From Ciceribacter sichuanensis (GTDB taxonomy: Bacteria > Pseudomonadota > Alphaproteobacteria > Rhizobiales > Rhizobiaceae), in the NCBI RefSeq assembly GCF_024055605.1, contig NZ_JAMXLX010000013.1, positions 1 to 64,000 on the forward strand: 64,000 bases of DNA. The letters run 5' to 3'. The translations under genes were made by a program, and so were the position numbers. This document shows, piece after piece, positions 8,401-16,214 of the stretch (within the stretch, counting starts at the first letter, position 1; the number at the start of each line of letters is the position of its first letter). The notes under the pieces are model-generated. The model saw only the letters and a program-made list of their open reading frames with translations. It was not told the origin of the DNA and made no database searches.

Positions 8401-9130
8401 AGAAGACACCTACAATTATCGTTTGGCCTTCATGGATTCCTTCCGGAAATGGAAACTGTTGCCGCGTGACGTGCGAACCGTTTCGGAGGAAACTTTGACG
8501 TGGGATACGCCAGCGGTTGCCACGCCATGGTTAGAAAATATCCTGAAAGGGATAGATCTCGGCTGGGATCGTAAGCTAACCCGATCAAAAATATTCGAAT
8601 TCAACGAAAGCAACCGTTGGAAGATGTGGACGGGATTGAAGAGTGTTCTGCTGGAGAACCCGGCGATCCACGCACATTTCGGTTTGTTGCCCGACCTGCC
8701 GCGTTACCGGGACGACGGTACATTGCTCAAGAAACCCGATAACGGCGGCACGACGTTCGATGTCTATGGCGTGCGGCCAACGCGCCGCGTCGAGCCGGAC
8801 GGATCGTTTCGCACCGAGGTGATCGTCACGATCCAGCAGCGTGTTCCACTGAGACCGGACGGAACGATGGCGATGGAAGGCGTGAATACTGGCGAGGAAT
8901 TCCTCTGGTTTCGCGGAGGCGCCACGGTGATAATCGATCCGCGCAAGGGGCAGGAGGAAATCCGTTACGCAATCATCAAGAATACGGGAAGCGATGCGCG
9001 CCAGAAGCGGCAGGCGAAAGCGGCTAGAGCCCATTACATGTCGCCGCTGAGAGCTCTGTATTTCGGTGAAACTAAGTCCGAGCCGTTCGCGATGCTACAC
9101 GCAGATCATGGGGGACACGACCATGGCTAA
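5453..9130 (+). CDS. Subtilisin-like serine protease fused to an HExxH (gluzincin-like) metallopeptidase
   Basis: This encodes 1225 residues with a GTG start preceded by GGGGGG. Residues about 160-420 form an S8 peptidase domain with the complete triad: Asp170 in AHLDTGFD, His217 in GHGTGT and Ser397 in GAGTSAATPQ. The oxyanion Asn is in TAAGNN (about 316). Residues about 690-1000 contain a metallopeptidase-like region with His790-Glu791-x-x-His794 (AHETSHALLDG) and Glu817 in HEGFADIVAL, the spacing and ExxxD pattern of gluzincins. No signal peptide is visible, so it is probably cytosolic. The stop overlaps the next start by eight bases (ATGGCTAA), which indicates an operon with the MBL gene. 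Two unrelated protease active sites in one chain are unusual. Its role is unknown; proteolytic activation in a defence or toxin pathway is one idea. Confidence 0.8.
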   Translation: MADIAGLLVKVAGDGTAFTANKRTLGVKAGSVEPILSMPPQPAAGMAAQAGQGATWLKLGADFRNSQNPWDDAHAVVDRGSAFAVAGGAQMLAIEPDLVQQWDYKDANGDRGMAASASPVCVFDDQDDSGRKAVKKGVVAWNAGAAFSQFDAARHKVGNKQERIIVAHLDTGFDPKHQTRPVGIVDKALWRNFVDDGHGPNDAIDHAPAGTLSNRGHGTGTLSLLAGNRLDGTSPGWPGFSDYVGGAPLVQIIPVRVANWVVRFSTSTLVQGFDYARQQGAHVLSMSMGGVSSAALVDAVNLAYEHGVVMVTAAGNNYAYRPSPKSIVFPARYQRVLAACGVMSDGRSYSGLASGTMQGNYGPDSKMATALGAFTPNVPWAEIDCGKIVDMDGAGTSAATPQIAAAAALWLAEHWDTVKNYPEPWMRVEAVRHALFSRALKSTAKMNAQEVLEKVGQGVLRAEDALAVLPLAANKLKKLKLATDSWSWLNLLIGGGVSLAPEGPQARQKQRMLALELTQMAQRVASVDQAISDPDADPAQIPAAARNRYLEAALDEGNPSKPLRAVLEAALGRAAVATAAVSAPPTALPIARKPRAVSPPARRLRVYALDPAVGKKLESVAVHQATLSVPWDDDRPDGSLMPGPVGEYIEVVDVDPASNRVYDPVDLNDKRLLAQDGLTPSEGNPQFHQQMVYAVAMTTIGHFERALGRRALWAPRYASYIGRDGDRKSKGYEVPRLRIYPHGLRMENAYYSPDKKALLFGYFPADSGGEDTTAPGSMVFSCLSFDIIAHETSHALLDGLHRRFQEASNPDVPAFHEGFADIVALFQHFTMKELVSFEIARTRGNLSAVNLLSGLALQFGEGSGRSGPLRDYAKPKMAELDYEKTFEPHDRGSILVFAVYDAFQAIVARRTESLIQLATGGSGILPAGALHPGLVERLTDDIVKTARSMLDMCIRALDYCPAVDITFGEYLRAVITADLDVFPEDTYNYRLAFMDSFRKWKLLPRDVRTVSEETLTWDTPAVATPWLENILKGIDLGWDRKLTRSKIFEFNESNRWKMWTGLKSVLLENPAIHAHFGLLPDLPRYRDDGTLLKKPDNGGTTFDVYGVRPTRRVEPDGSFRTEVIVTIQQRVPLRPDGTMAMEGVNTGEEFLWFRGGATVIIDPRKGQEEIRYAIIKNTGSDARQKRQAKAARAHYMSPLRALYFGETKSEPFAMLHADHGGHDHG

Positions 9131-10691
9131 GGCACCCGCAAAGCCAAGAAAAAGGACATCGGCAGCCGCAAACGCGACAGCATCGGCGTCCGTGGTGAAC
9201 AGCGCTCTTCCCGCGATCACCGTTCGCCACTACTGCCAGGGCATAGGTGACAGCCATCTCCTGACATTTCGCAAGTCCGACGGCTCCCTGTTTCGGATGC
9301 TGATAGACTGCGGTGTTCACACCTCTGTTACCGGCGGTGGAGATCTCATTCGGGATATCGCTGCCGATATAAAGAAGGAGACAGGCGGAAAGATCGACGT
9401 CCTGGTAGTGACGCACGAACACTGGGATCACGTTTCCGGTTTTACCAGTGCGGCGGAGGTCTTCGACAAAAACAAATTCGCCGTCGACGAAGTCTGGATG
9501 GCCTGGAGCGAGAACCCGAAGGATCCCGATGCTATCGCATTTGACAGGTTCAAGACCCAGGCCCTCGCTGCTCTGCAGGGCGCGAGCGCCAAATTGGACG
9601 CGGTCAAGGGCATGGACAGCTACCTGGGTGGCCTCCGTGATGGCTTGAATTCGGTGCTGGGGTTCCAATTCGGAGCTACGGGCGAGAAAGTTCGGGCCGC
9701 GCGGGACGCCGCCGCCGCGCTTTCGAAAAGGCAGCCGCCTGTCTACATGGGGCCGGAGACTGCGCCATTCTCGATCCCCGGCCTGCCGAACATTCGCATC
9801 TACGTGTTTGGCCCGCCACGTAGCAAGGACGCACTGAAGCTGGAGACCAAGGCGAGCGAGCAATATCCGCTGGCTGCCGACAGTGCCCCTCTATTCCTGA
9901 AGCCCTTGCGTGCCGCGCTGGATGCCAACAATGCTGATAGCGCCGCCTATCCTGCAGATTATGCGTGCCCTTTTGACCCGCATATCGGGACTCCGCTTTC
10001 AGAAATCCTGGCCGGGTCGGTGGACGGAGAGACATCCGATTTTGTTCGAAGGCATTACTCGGAAAGCTTACCGACGCCGGGTGCCAAGCCCAGGATCGAT
10101 GATGAAACGGTGAGGGACCAGTCCTGGCGCCGGATTGATGCAGACTGGCTGGGCATTGCCGCTGACCTCGCCATGCAGCTCGATCGCGGTGTCAACAACA
10201 CCAGCCTCGTGCTGGCATTCGAAATGATCGACAGCGGACGGGTCTTCCTGTTTCCTGGCGATGCCCAGATCGGAAACTGGTTGAGCTGGATGGATTCCAA
10301 GTGGACGGTCGATCAGGCCGAAGTACACGCAGCCGACCTGATGGCGCGCACGGTCTATCTCAAGGTTTCCCATCACGGCAGCGAAAACGCGACGCCGGAC
10401 AAGAACGGACTTGGTCTGATGACCAATCCCGACCTTTCGGCATTCATCCCGACGAACAAGAACGATGCGGTGAAAGTCCGTTGGGGCGCGATGCCCTACG
10501 ATGCCATCCTACAGGCCCTCACAACCAAAACCGGCGGCCGCGTTATCCGCGCTGACGACGCATGGCTGGCAACTGTCAATGGTAAGCCTGATTTCGCCTA
10601 TCCTTCCGGATCTATTCTTGACGTCCGCAGTGCCGTCCGCGACCAGAAGCGCGAACCTGGCGGGCTTTGGGTCGAGGTTGATCTCGCTTAG
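9123..10691 (+). CDS. MBL-fold (metallo-beta-lactamase superfamily) hydrolase
   Basis: This encodes 522 residues. The zinc motif HEHWDH (about residue 100) marks an MBL fold. Downstream FPGDAQIGNW and KVSHHGSENATP supply the further metal-ligand Asp and His residues, as in the ComEC/Rec2-like branch. An extra 200-residue insertion separates the first motif from these. The start at 9123 overlaps the protease stop and has GGGGGACA upstream. The first 35 residues are Lys/Ala-rich and disordered, with no signal peptide. The substrate is unknown: nucleic acid, phosphodiester or another ester are possible. Tight coupling to the dual protease resembles the MBL-protease pairing of type 1 Avs defence loci, but no STAND NTPase is present, so this is analogy only. 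Confidence 0.75.
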   Translation: MAKAPAKPRKRTSAAANATASASVVNSALPAITVRHYCQGIGDSHLLTFRKSDGSLFRMLIDCGVHTSVTGGGDLIRDIAADIKKETGGKIDVLVVTHEHWDHVSGFTSAAEVFDKNKFAVDEVWMAWSENPKDPDAIAFDRFKTQALAALQGASAKLDAVKGMDSYLGGLRDGLNSVLGFQFGATGEKVRAARDAAAALSKRQPPVYMGPETAPFSIPGLPNIRIYVFGPPRSKDALKLETKASEQYPLAADSAPLFLKPLRAALDANNADSAAYPADYACPFDPHIGTPLSEILAGSVDGETSDFVRRHYSESLPTPGAKPRIDDETVRDQSWRRIDADWLGIAADLAMQLDRGVNNTSLVLAFEMIDSGRVFLFPGDAQIGNWLSWMDSKWTVDQAEVHAADLMARTVYLKVSHHGSENATPDKNGLGLMTNPDLSAFIPTNKNDAVKVRWGAMPYDAILQALTTKTGGRVIRADDAWLATVNGKPDFAYPSGSILDVRSAVRDQKREPGGLWVEVDLA

Positions 10692-10787
10692 GTTCCGGTG
10701 GGCTAGTGTCGGCTCAGACGTTGGGCCGTCACTGAAGGTCCTTGGCAGCCATCGCTCCGACCAATGTCGGACATAAAGGGAGTTGAA

Positions 10788-11156
10788 ATGCCGACCGTGA
10801 AGGTTTTTGTGCGACCGAACTGGAACGACATCTGCCCGGTGCAGGCCGGGAGGACTTATGAACTGTCGGCAATGGGGACCTGGTGGGACTGGTTCGTCCC
10901 GTGTGGACCAGATGGTTATGAGGGGAAACTTCTCGAGCCCGTCGCACACCTGAAGCGGTCACCGTCTGATCGATGGTTCCGCCTTATGGGCGCAGTAGAC
11001 CGCGCTGATGATAGTCTCTTTGCGATCGGCAGTCGTAAAACGTGGACGCCAACACGGGACGGCATGCTTTGTTGTGTGGTGAACGATATTCCTGCAATGC
11101 ATTGGAATAACTGGGGTTCAATAACTTTGTCAGTCAGTATGGTCAGGCAATCCTGA
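10788..11156 (+). CDS. LecA (PA-IL)-like beta-sandwich protein
   Basis: This encodes 122 residues. The pattern matches the LecA/PA-IL-like family: N-terminal NWNDI, a GTWWDWF core with CGPDGY, a middle DRWFRLMG, and C-terminal VNDIPAMHWNNWGS. In Pseudomonas LecA the equivalent ND..(x)..NN residues bind calcium and galactose, and Asp, Asn and Asn are conserved here. There is no signal peptide. The start at 10788 follows GGGAGTTGAA. It lies 97 bases after the MBL gene on the same strand and probably belongs to the same unit. It may bind a glycan or serve as a recognition domain. Confidence 0.7.
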   Translation: MPTVKVFVRPNWNDICPVQAGRTYELSAMGTWWDWFVPCGPDGYEGKLLEPVAHLKRSPSDRWFRLMGAVDRADDSLFAIGSRKTWTPTRDGMLCCVVNDIPAMHWNNWGSITLSVSMVRQS

Positions 11157-11747
11157 GAGGCGGATTTGCCGCCGATCGTACAGAGGGAAGTAATCAAGCC
11201 GTGCTGGCTTTTCGCGGTGATCAGCGAGCCTAGGCCAAGGCCGGGTAAGATTTGGAGCAGAGCGCATTATGGCGTTTTAGCACCAGCAGTAAATCGAAGG
11301 TCTCCAGTTCCTCAGGCGGCAGCTCACGATCCTGCGTGGAGCACGGGTTTCGAGAGACTGCCCGCCAAGTAATTCAAAAAAGGGTATTTCATTAAGTGGT
11401 GAACCGGATGATTGCAATTCGCGACGATTAAGATAGCCATTGCGGGTATCGAAGTTCACATAACTCGGAATTATATGAAACGGTAACAGGCAATTGAGCG
11501 ACTACGACAATCATGTGGTGTAAAATTTAGCAATCACTCTTTGTGTCAAAGAGTTTGGAAGCGATGGTTTGACTCCGTTCAATTCCAATCGTTCGTTGTC
11601 AATTTTTGTGGCGCGTCACTCCCGGGATGGCCTATAGGAACTGCGACCATCAGACTTGGCCTTGGTCCTTTCCTCGTCGCTCCAAGTCTCTATGCCTTGC
11701 AGCACCAGGGTTGATTTCACGCACCATGTTTGCCTGCAGGAAAAATA
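11157..11747. other. Intergenic stretch, no gene recognised
   Basis: These 590 bases hold only short open frames with no family resemblance and poor codon structure. The region is AT-richer between 11380 and 11720. Together with the frameshifted gene that follows, it looks like decayed sequence. A promoter for the phosphatase gene may lie near the right end. Confidence 0.4.
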
Positions 11748-12510
11748 GTGACTACGACCGAGAGCTTATCGTCCGAAATCTATGCCATTGCCGACATTCA
11801 TGGACGCGCCGACCTTCTTGAAGCCATGCTTGGCTACATCGCAGCTGCCTCGGATGATCATCAATCCAAGCCGGTCGTGATCTTTCTGGGCGACCTGATC
11901 GACCGCGGCCCTGACAGTCCGAAGGTACTTGATCAGGTTTGCTCGACACTCGACCTTTATCCAGGGTCCCGGCTGGTTCTTGGCAACCATGATTTTTACT
12001 TGCGTGAACTCCTTCGCGGCACTCATCACTGATGAGGACGCCGTCAACTGGTTGGACTGGGGAGGCGTCGCAACGGTGAGCGCCTACTCCAGTCGCCCGG
12101 TCCCTGATTTTGAGAACATCGCCGCCGATATCCGCCGCGTTTTCCCACGCCACGCGGAGTTGCTGGAAAACGCGCTGACATTCAAGGAGATCGGGCGCTT
12201 CTGTTTTGTTCATGCTGGAATACGCCCCGGCGTTCAACTCGCAAGGCAAACCGAATACGATTTGCGCTGGATCAGGGCGGGATTTCTCGATCATATCGAC
12301 GGCTTCGGCCATGTCGTTTTGCACGGTCACACGATCACCAAGTCTCTGTGGCCCGAAGTCTACTCAAATCGCATAGCATTGGATACCGGAGCGTATCGAA
12401 CCGGCAGGCTGAGCGCCGCGGTCGTCAGGCGTGATGCGCTTTCACACTTCGTATGCACCGAACTGACCGAGACCGGTGCGATCCACGTTGGTGAGTGGCA
12501 GCCCGATTAA
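11748..12510 (+). pseudogene. Serine/threonine phosphatase (PPP family, PrpA-like), frameshifted
   Basis: Two overlapping frames make one phosphatase. Frame A (from GTG 11748, AGGAAA upstream) has DIHGRADLL, FLGDLIDRGPDS and LVLGNHDFY, the first three metal-binding PPP motifs, and ends at TGA 12030. Frame B resumes at about 12022 with LITDEDAVNW and carries HAGIRPG and LHGHT, the remaining metal histidines, ending at 12510. One extra base near 12021 explains the break. An intact protein would be about 253 residues, normal for bacterial PPP phosphatases. It may be a true pseudogene or a sequence error. Confidence 0.75.
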
Positions 12511-12646
12511 TGGAGAGGGGGACCAATTTCCATGGTTTCCAGAAAGCGCGTTGCGCCAGAAAATCTCAGAGAGATCAGAAGGCGCTTGGATCATGAAGAC
12601 GTGCCAGTGGTTCAGATCCCTTCAAGAGCTTAAGCCTCCTCGCTAT

Positions 12647-14911
12647 TTAAAGGCCCTCTGAGGCTACATCTCTGGGTTTGACCTCGTGGTCGTCGCAAAG
12701 GCTAATGGCAATGCCTTGGAGAGCCCCATAGTCGAGCCGCTCCCGAACGGTGACCATCGTCATCAGGTCCCATGAGAGATGATTGTCGAAGCGTGCGACA
12801 TTCGGCCGGGCCACCCCGGTCATCAGGGCGTCGATCGTCGGCACGTCGCCCGCTGACCACCGCTCGAGGCATTGACTGGCGCCTTCGGGATCACAGTCCT
12901 GGAGTTCGAGGGAGTGCTGGTACTGCGCGGTCCGGAAATCACGCGAGAGGAAGGCGAGAGCGAGGGTGGTCAACTTCCTGGTCCCGATCCAGGGCAGAAC
13001 CAGAGCACCATCGGCGTATGGCAGGATCGATCGCGTGGCCAGCCCAAGTTCACCAAAACACGCCCGGGCGCTGCCCAACATTTCCGCAGCGACGCGATCA
13101 ATGTATGCGTACTGCTCGCTACTTTGGAGCACTCGTTTCATCTCCAGCACTATGCGATCGTGCAATCCACCGACATTCCCGCTGAAGCGCGGCGGCTTGC
13201 CGCCCCGGGTCGGTTTCACGGTTATGATCCGAGTGGCGTCGTCCACCTCGAGGACCTGCCAGCGCCGTCCGGCGAAAATCAGCGTCTCCCCCGACCTGAT
13301 CGCCGATTCCAGCGGGTAGGTGCCCAGCGTTCTGGCGTCATGCATGATCCGGTATTCCCGCTCCGTCGAGAACACCGGGTAGAAGTCGTGCGCCTCGGTG
13401 ATCCTTTCCCCGAACTCCCCGATCATCAGCAAGCCCTCGGTCGACTGTTCGATGAGCTTATTTTCTTCGGACGCCATACAGCGTAGAAGATCGGCGAATG
13501 TCGTGCGGTCCACCGACTTGAAGGGACCTCGGTCGCATAGCACTTTCCACGCGGTCTGCAGTGAAACTCCCCCATTCTGAAGTATTAGGGCGAGGACTTG
13601 GTGAAGGAGTGTCGAAAGGTGAACGCCTGTCGGCGCAGGCGGCTCGCACCAGCCGTCCTTGAGGCACTCGATCATGGCGATCGATTGGACAAGCCCGAGG
13701 TTCAGGCGCTCGAGCGGATGCTGTCCGCGGCCCGGATTTCGCTCGATGACGAACATCCGCATGACGGCCGGCCGTCCGGCCCTTCGTCCCGAACGGCCAA
13801 GGCGCTGCCTGAGTGACGACACTGAAAAGCCCGGCCCAATCTGGGCAACGGATTCCACGTCGCCGATATCGATGCCGAGTTCCAATGTCGTCGTCGCGAC
13901 GGCCGTCGTAGGCCGCGGATCATCGCGGAGCCTAAGCTCGACATCCTCACGTTCTGCCTTGGAAAGGCTGCCGTGATGAGGGAAGAACTCGTTCGGGACC
14001 CGGTTCTCCTCGCACATAAGACGGAGCCGATCCGCGTAGAGCTCGACCCGTTCTCGAGACCCGCCGAACAAAAGGTTCCGGTGCCCGCGCAGGAAACGGA
14101 AGAGGTCGTTGGCTAGGCGCTCCGGGATGCCGTGCCGCTCGTCTGTCTCTGTACCGGGCGGCGTTTCCGCGACCTCTTCGCTGTCATCCTTGGAGATCTC
14201 TTCCTTATCGTAGTACCCTCGGATCTGTAATTTGAGCCCGTTCCCTTCGTCGTTCCCTTCGATGACCGCGACGTTCGCGCCGCCGGCAGGACGCAGCGCG
14301 TCGGCGGCCAGCCGCATATCACCAAGCGTCGCCGAAAGGCCGACGCGGTCGATCCGCTCCCGACCGCACTCGATCTCGATCCGATTGAGGATGGACTGAA
14401 GCTGCATGCCCCGCTCGGTCCCGATGAAGGCGTGGAGCTCGTCGATGACTATGGCCTCCAGCGAGGAGAACAGGAAGCGTACTTCCTTGCCCCGGCGGAC
14501 GAGGAGCGCCTCCAGCGATTCCGGCGTGATCAGTACGACCCCGCTCGGGTTCTTACGCGCCCGCGACTTGGCGTCGGCCGACACGTCGCCGTGCCATTTA
14601 TGCAGCGGGATGTCGCAGGCCCCGCAAAGCGGCTCGAGCCGACGGTACTGGTCGTTGATGAGCGCCTTGAGCGGGCTGACGTAGAGAATACGGAAGCCGT
14701 CCCGCCCTTGGCCGTCGAGGACGCGGGTCAACAGCGGCAGGATCGCGGCTTCAGTCTTTCCAGCAGCCGTGCGGGCGGATACGACGACGTCGCCGCCCGC
14801 GAGAACGGCAGGTATCGCCTTCTCCTGAACGTCCCTCAGCCGCTGCCACTTCTGTGCCCAGATCCAGCGCCGGATCGGTTGGCTGAGACGCTCAAAGGCG
14901 GAGGGTTGCAA
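12647..14911 (-). CDS. Lhr-like DEAD/DEAH helicase (BrxHI-like)
   Basis: This encodes 754 residues, a superfamily 2 helicase. Motif I is ARTAAGKTEAA (about residue 50), Ia is VSPLKALINDQ, II is VIDELHAF, III is LSATLGD and VI is QRLGRSGRRAG. The last two and the overall layout match the Lhr group. A winged-helix/C-terminal Lhr-type region follows, and the length is shorter than E. coli Lhr. It is expected to unwind or translocate on nucleic acid in the cytosol. The start overlaps the upstream ATPase gene by 20 bases. Lhr-like helicases called BrxHI occur with BrxD ATPases in some BREX loci, which fits the neighbour. Confidence 0.82.
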   Translation of the reverse strand: MQPSAFERLSQPIRRWIWAQKWQRLRDVQEKAIPAVLAGGDVVVSARTAAGKTEAAILPLLTRVLDGQGRDGFRILYVSPLKALINDQYRRLEPLCGACDIPLHKWHGDVSADAKSRARKNPSGVVLITPESLEALLVRRGKEVRFLFSSLEAIVIDELHAFIGTERGMQLQSILNRIEIECGRERIDRVGLSATLGDMRLAADALRPAGGANVAVIEGNDEGNGLKLQIRGYYDKEEISKDDSEEVAETPPGTETDERHGIPERLANDLFRFLRGHRNLLFGGSRERVELYADRLRLMCEENRVPNEFFPHHGSLSKAEREDVELRLRDDPRPTTAVATTTLELGIDIGDVESVAQIGPGFSVSSLRQRLGRSGRRAGRPAVMRMFVIERNPGRGQHPLERLNLGLVQSIAMIECLKDGWCEPPAPTGVHLSTLLHQVLALILQNGGVSLQTAWKVLCDRGPFKSVDRTTFADLLRCMASEENKLIEQSTEGLLMIGEFGERITEAHDFYPVFSTEREYRIMHDARTLGTYPLESAIRSGETLIFAGRRWQVLEVDDATRIITVKPTRGGKPPRFSGNVGGLHDRIVLEMKRVLQSSEQYAYIDRVAAEMLGSARACFGELGLATRSILPYADGALVLPWIGTRKLTTLALAFLSRDFRTAQYQHSLELQDCDPEGASQCLERWSAGDVPTIDALMTGVARPNVARFDNHLSWDLMTMVTVRERLDYGALQGIAISLCDDHEVKPRDVASEGL

Positions 14912-16214
14912 GCTCGTCGTCCCCGTCGTCGGCGTCTGCAGAGATTTCCGCCTCGTCAGCGCCCTGGCGATCCTCGCTCACTTCGACACGGGTCAGCAGG
15001 TCGTTCCACCTGACGTCGGGATTCTGCGCGAGGATCGCAAGAAGGTCCACGAACGCCTTCACGGTGTTCCGAGGCGTGCGGAAGTAGGCGTCGCCGATGG
15101 TGTTCGAGCAGTGCTCCATGAAGGCGACGAGTGCCTCGTCCGGGACCAGATGTTTCTCCGGGTCACCGCCCGCAAATACGTCGCGGAGCCTTTCCAGCAG
15201 GTGGAAGAGTTCTTCCGGGGTGAGGCTCGGCAGGTTGATGACAGGCCCCGAATAGTCGGCGAGACCGTTCACAGCAAAGCTGTTTTCGGCAAGCCTGCTC
15301 TGCAGCGCTTCGTAGGAGTAGAGACCCCGGCGGGTGTCGAGCAGGAACTCCGGCGTTCCGCCGAGGATGAAGCCGATGCCTTCGGTAGTCCCCTGGAGCA
15401 CGTCGTTCAGGATGCGGAGGATCTGCTCATAGTTCTGCTTCCGAGCCTGGGCGCTTTGCAGCTTGTAGAGATTTACCAGTTCATCGAGGCAGACGATCAT
15501 CCCGCCGAACCCGGCGACGCGGACGAACCCCGCCAGAAGTCGCAGGCCGTCGTAGAAGGACGCGTCGTCGAGGATTGTCCTGACACCGAGATCCTGTCGC
15601 GCCTCTGTCTTGGTGGTGTATTCGCCGCGGAGCCAGCGGAGGGCGGCGTCCTGAAGGGTGCTGTTGCCGTCTTCGTATCCGCGGGCGTAAGCGGCGACCA
15701 CGGTCGCGAAGTCGTAACCCGCCGCCATCTCGCGGATGTCACCGAGGCCGTCCTTGACCGCCGTCTCGATCGGCACGCCCGTCGCACCCGCTTTCTCGGT
15801 CGCCTTCTGGATATAGCTTTCGAGAATGTTGCGCAGAGCGCCGCCGTCGGGCGCAGTGCGGGTGGAAAGGCTTCGCGCCAGCTCGGCATAGAGCGAGCGG
15901 GCCTGGCCATTGGTCGCGTGGATGCGTCGGTCGGGTGACAAGTCGGCCTGGCAGACAGCCAGCTTGCTCTGGAGGGCGATCTGTCGGACGAGGAATAGGA
16001 AGAACGTCTTGCCAGCCCCGTATGCGCCGATCACGAAACGTATGCTCGATCCGCCTTCGCCCACCCGGCGTATGTCACGAATGAGCGCGTCGATCTCGCG
16101 CTGACGTCCGACCTGGATGTGCTGTAGGCCGAGCCTCGGGACGACACCCGCCCGGAGCGCGCTGATGATTGTGTCGCGGTCACGCGGCTTGATGGCGGGT
16201 GGCTTGGTGGTCAT
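14892..16214 (-). CDS. BrxD-like P-loop ATPase (DUF2791 type)
   Basis: This encodes 440 residues. Walker A is GAYGAGKTFF (about residue 65) and Walker B is MIVCLDELVNLYK (about 230), followed by a sensor-like ILGGTPEFL. The pattern, including VGRQREIDAL before the P-loop and a later RLAEN segment, matches the BREX-associated ATP-binding DUF2791/BrxD family. The start overlaps the upstream stop as ATGA. The C-terminal 25 residues are Asp/Glu-rich. It probably forms an NTP-driven complex with the helicase downstream and receives a signal from the TerB protein upstream (inference). Confidence 0.8.
   Translation of the reverse strand: MTTKPPAIKPRDRDTIISALRAGVVPRLGLQHIQVGRQREIDALIRDIRRVGEGGSSIRFVIGAYGAGKTFFLFLVRQIALQSKLAVCQADLSPDRRIHATNGQARSLYAELARSLSTRTAPDGGALRNILESYIQKATEKAGATGVPIETAVKDGLGDIREMAAGYDFATVVAAYARGYEDGNSTLQDAALRWLRGEYTTKTEARQDLGVRTILDDASFYDGLRLLAGFVRVAGFGGMIVCLDELVNLYKLQSAQARKQNYEQILRILNDVLQGTTEGIGFILGGTPEFLLDTRRGLYSYEALQSRLAENSFAVNGLADYSGPVINLPSLTPEELFHLLERLRDVFAGGDPEKHLVPDEALVAFMEHCSNTIGDAYFRTPRNTVKAFVDLLAILAQNPDVRWNDLLTRVEVSEDRQGADEAEISADADDGDDELATLRL

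Noticed and set aside
5453-10691. Type 1 Avs (AVAST) defence system
   Set aside because: Protease and MBL are present, but no STAND NTPase follows, and the protease is a subtilase/metallopeptidase rather than the trypsin-like type.
10740-10787. Earlier start at 10764 for the LecA-like gene
   Set aside because: The ATG at 10788 has a GGGAGTTGAA ribosome site, and the added eight residues are outside the family core.
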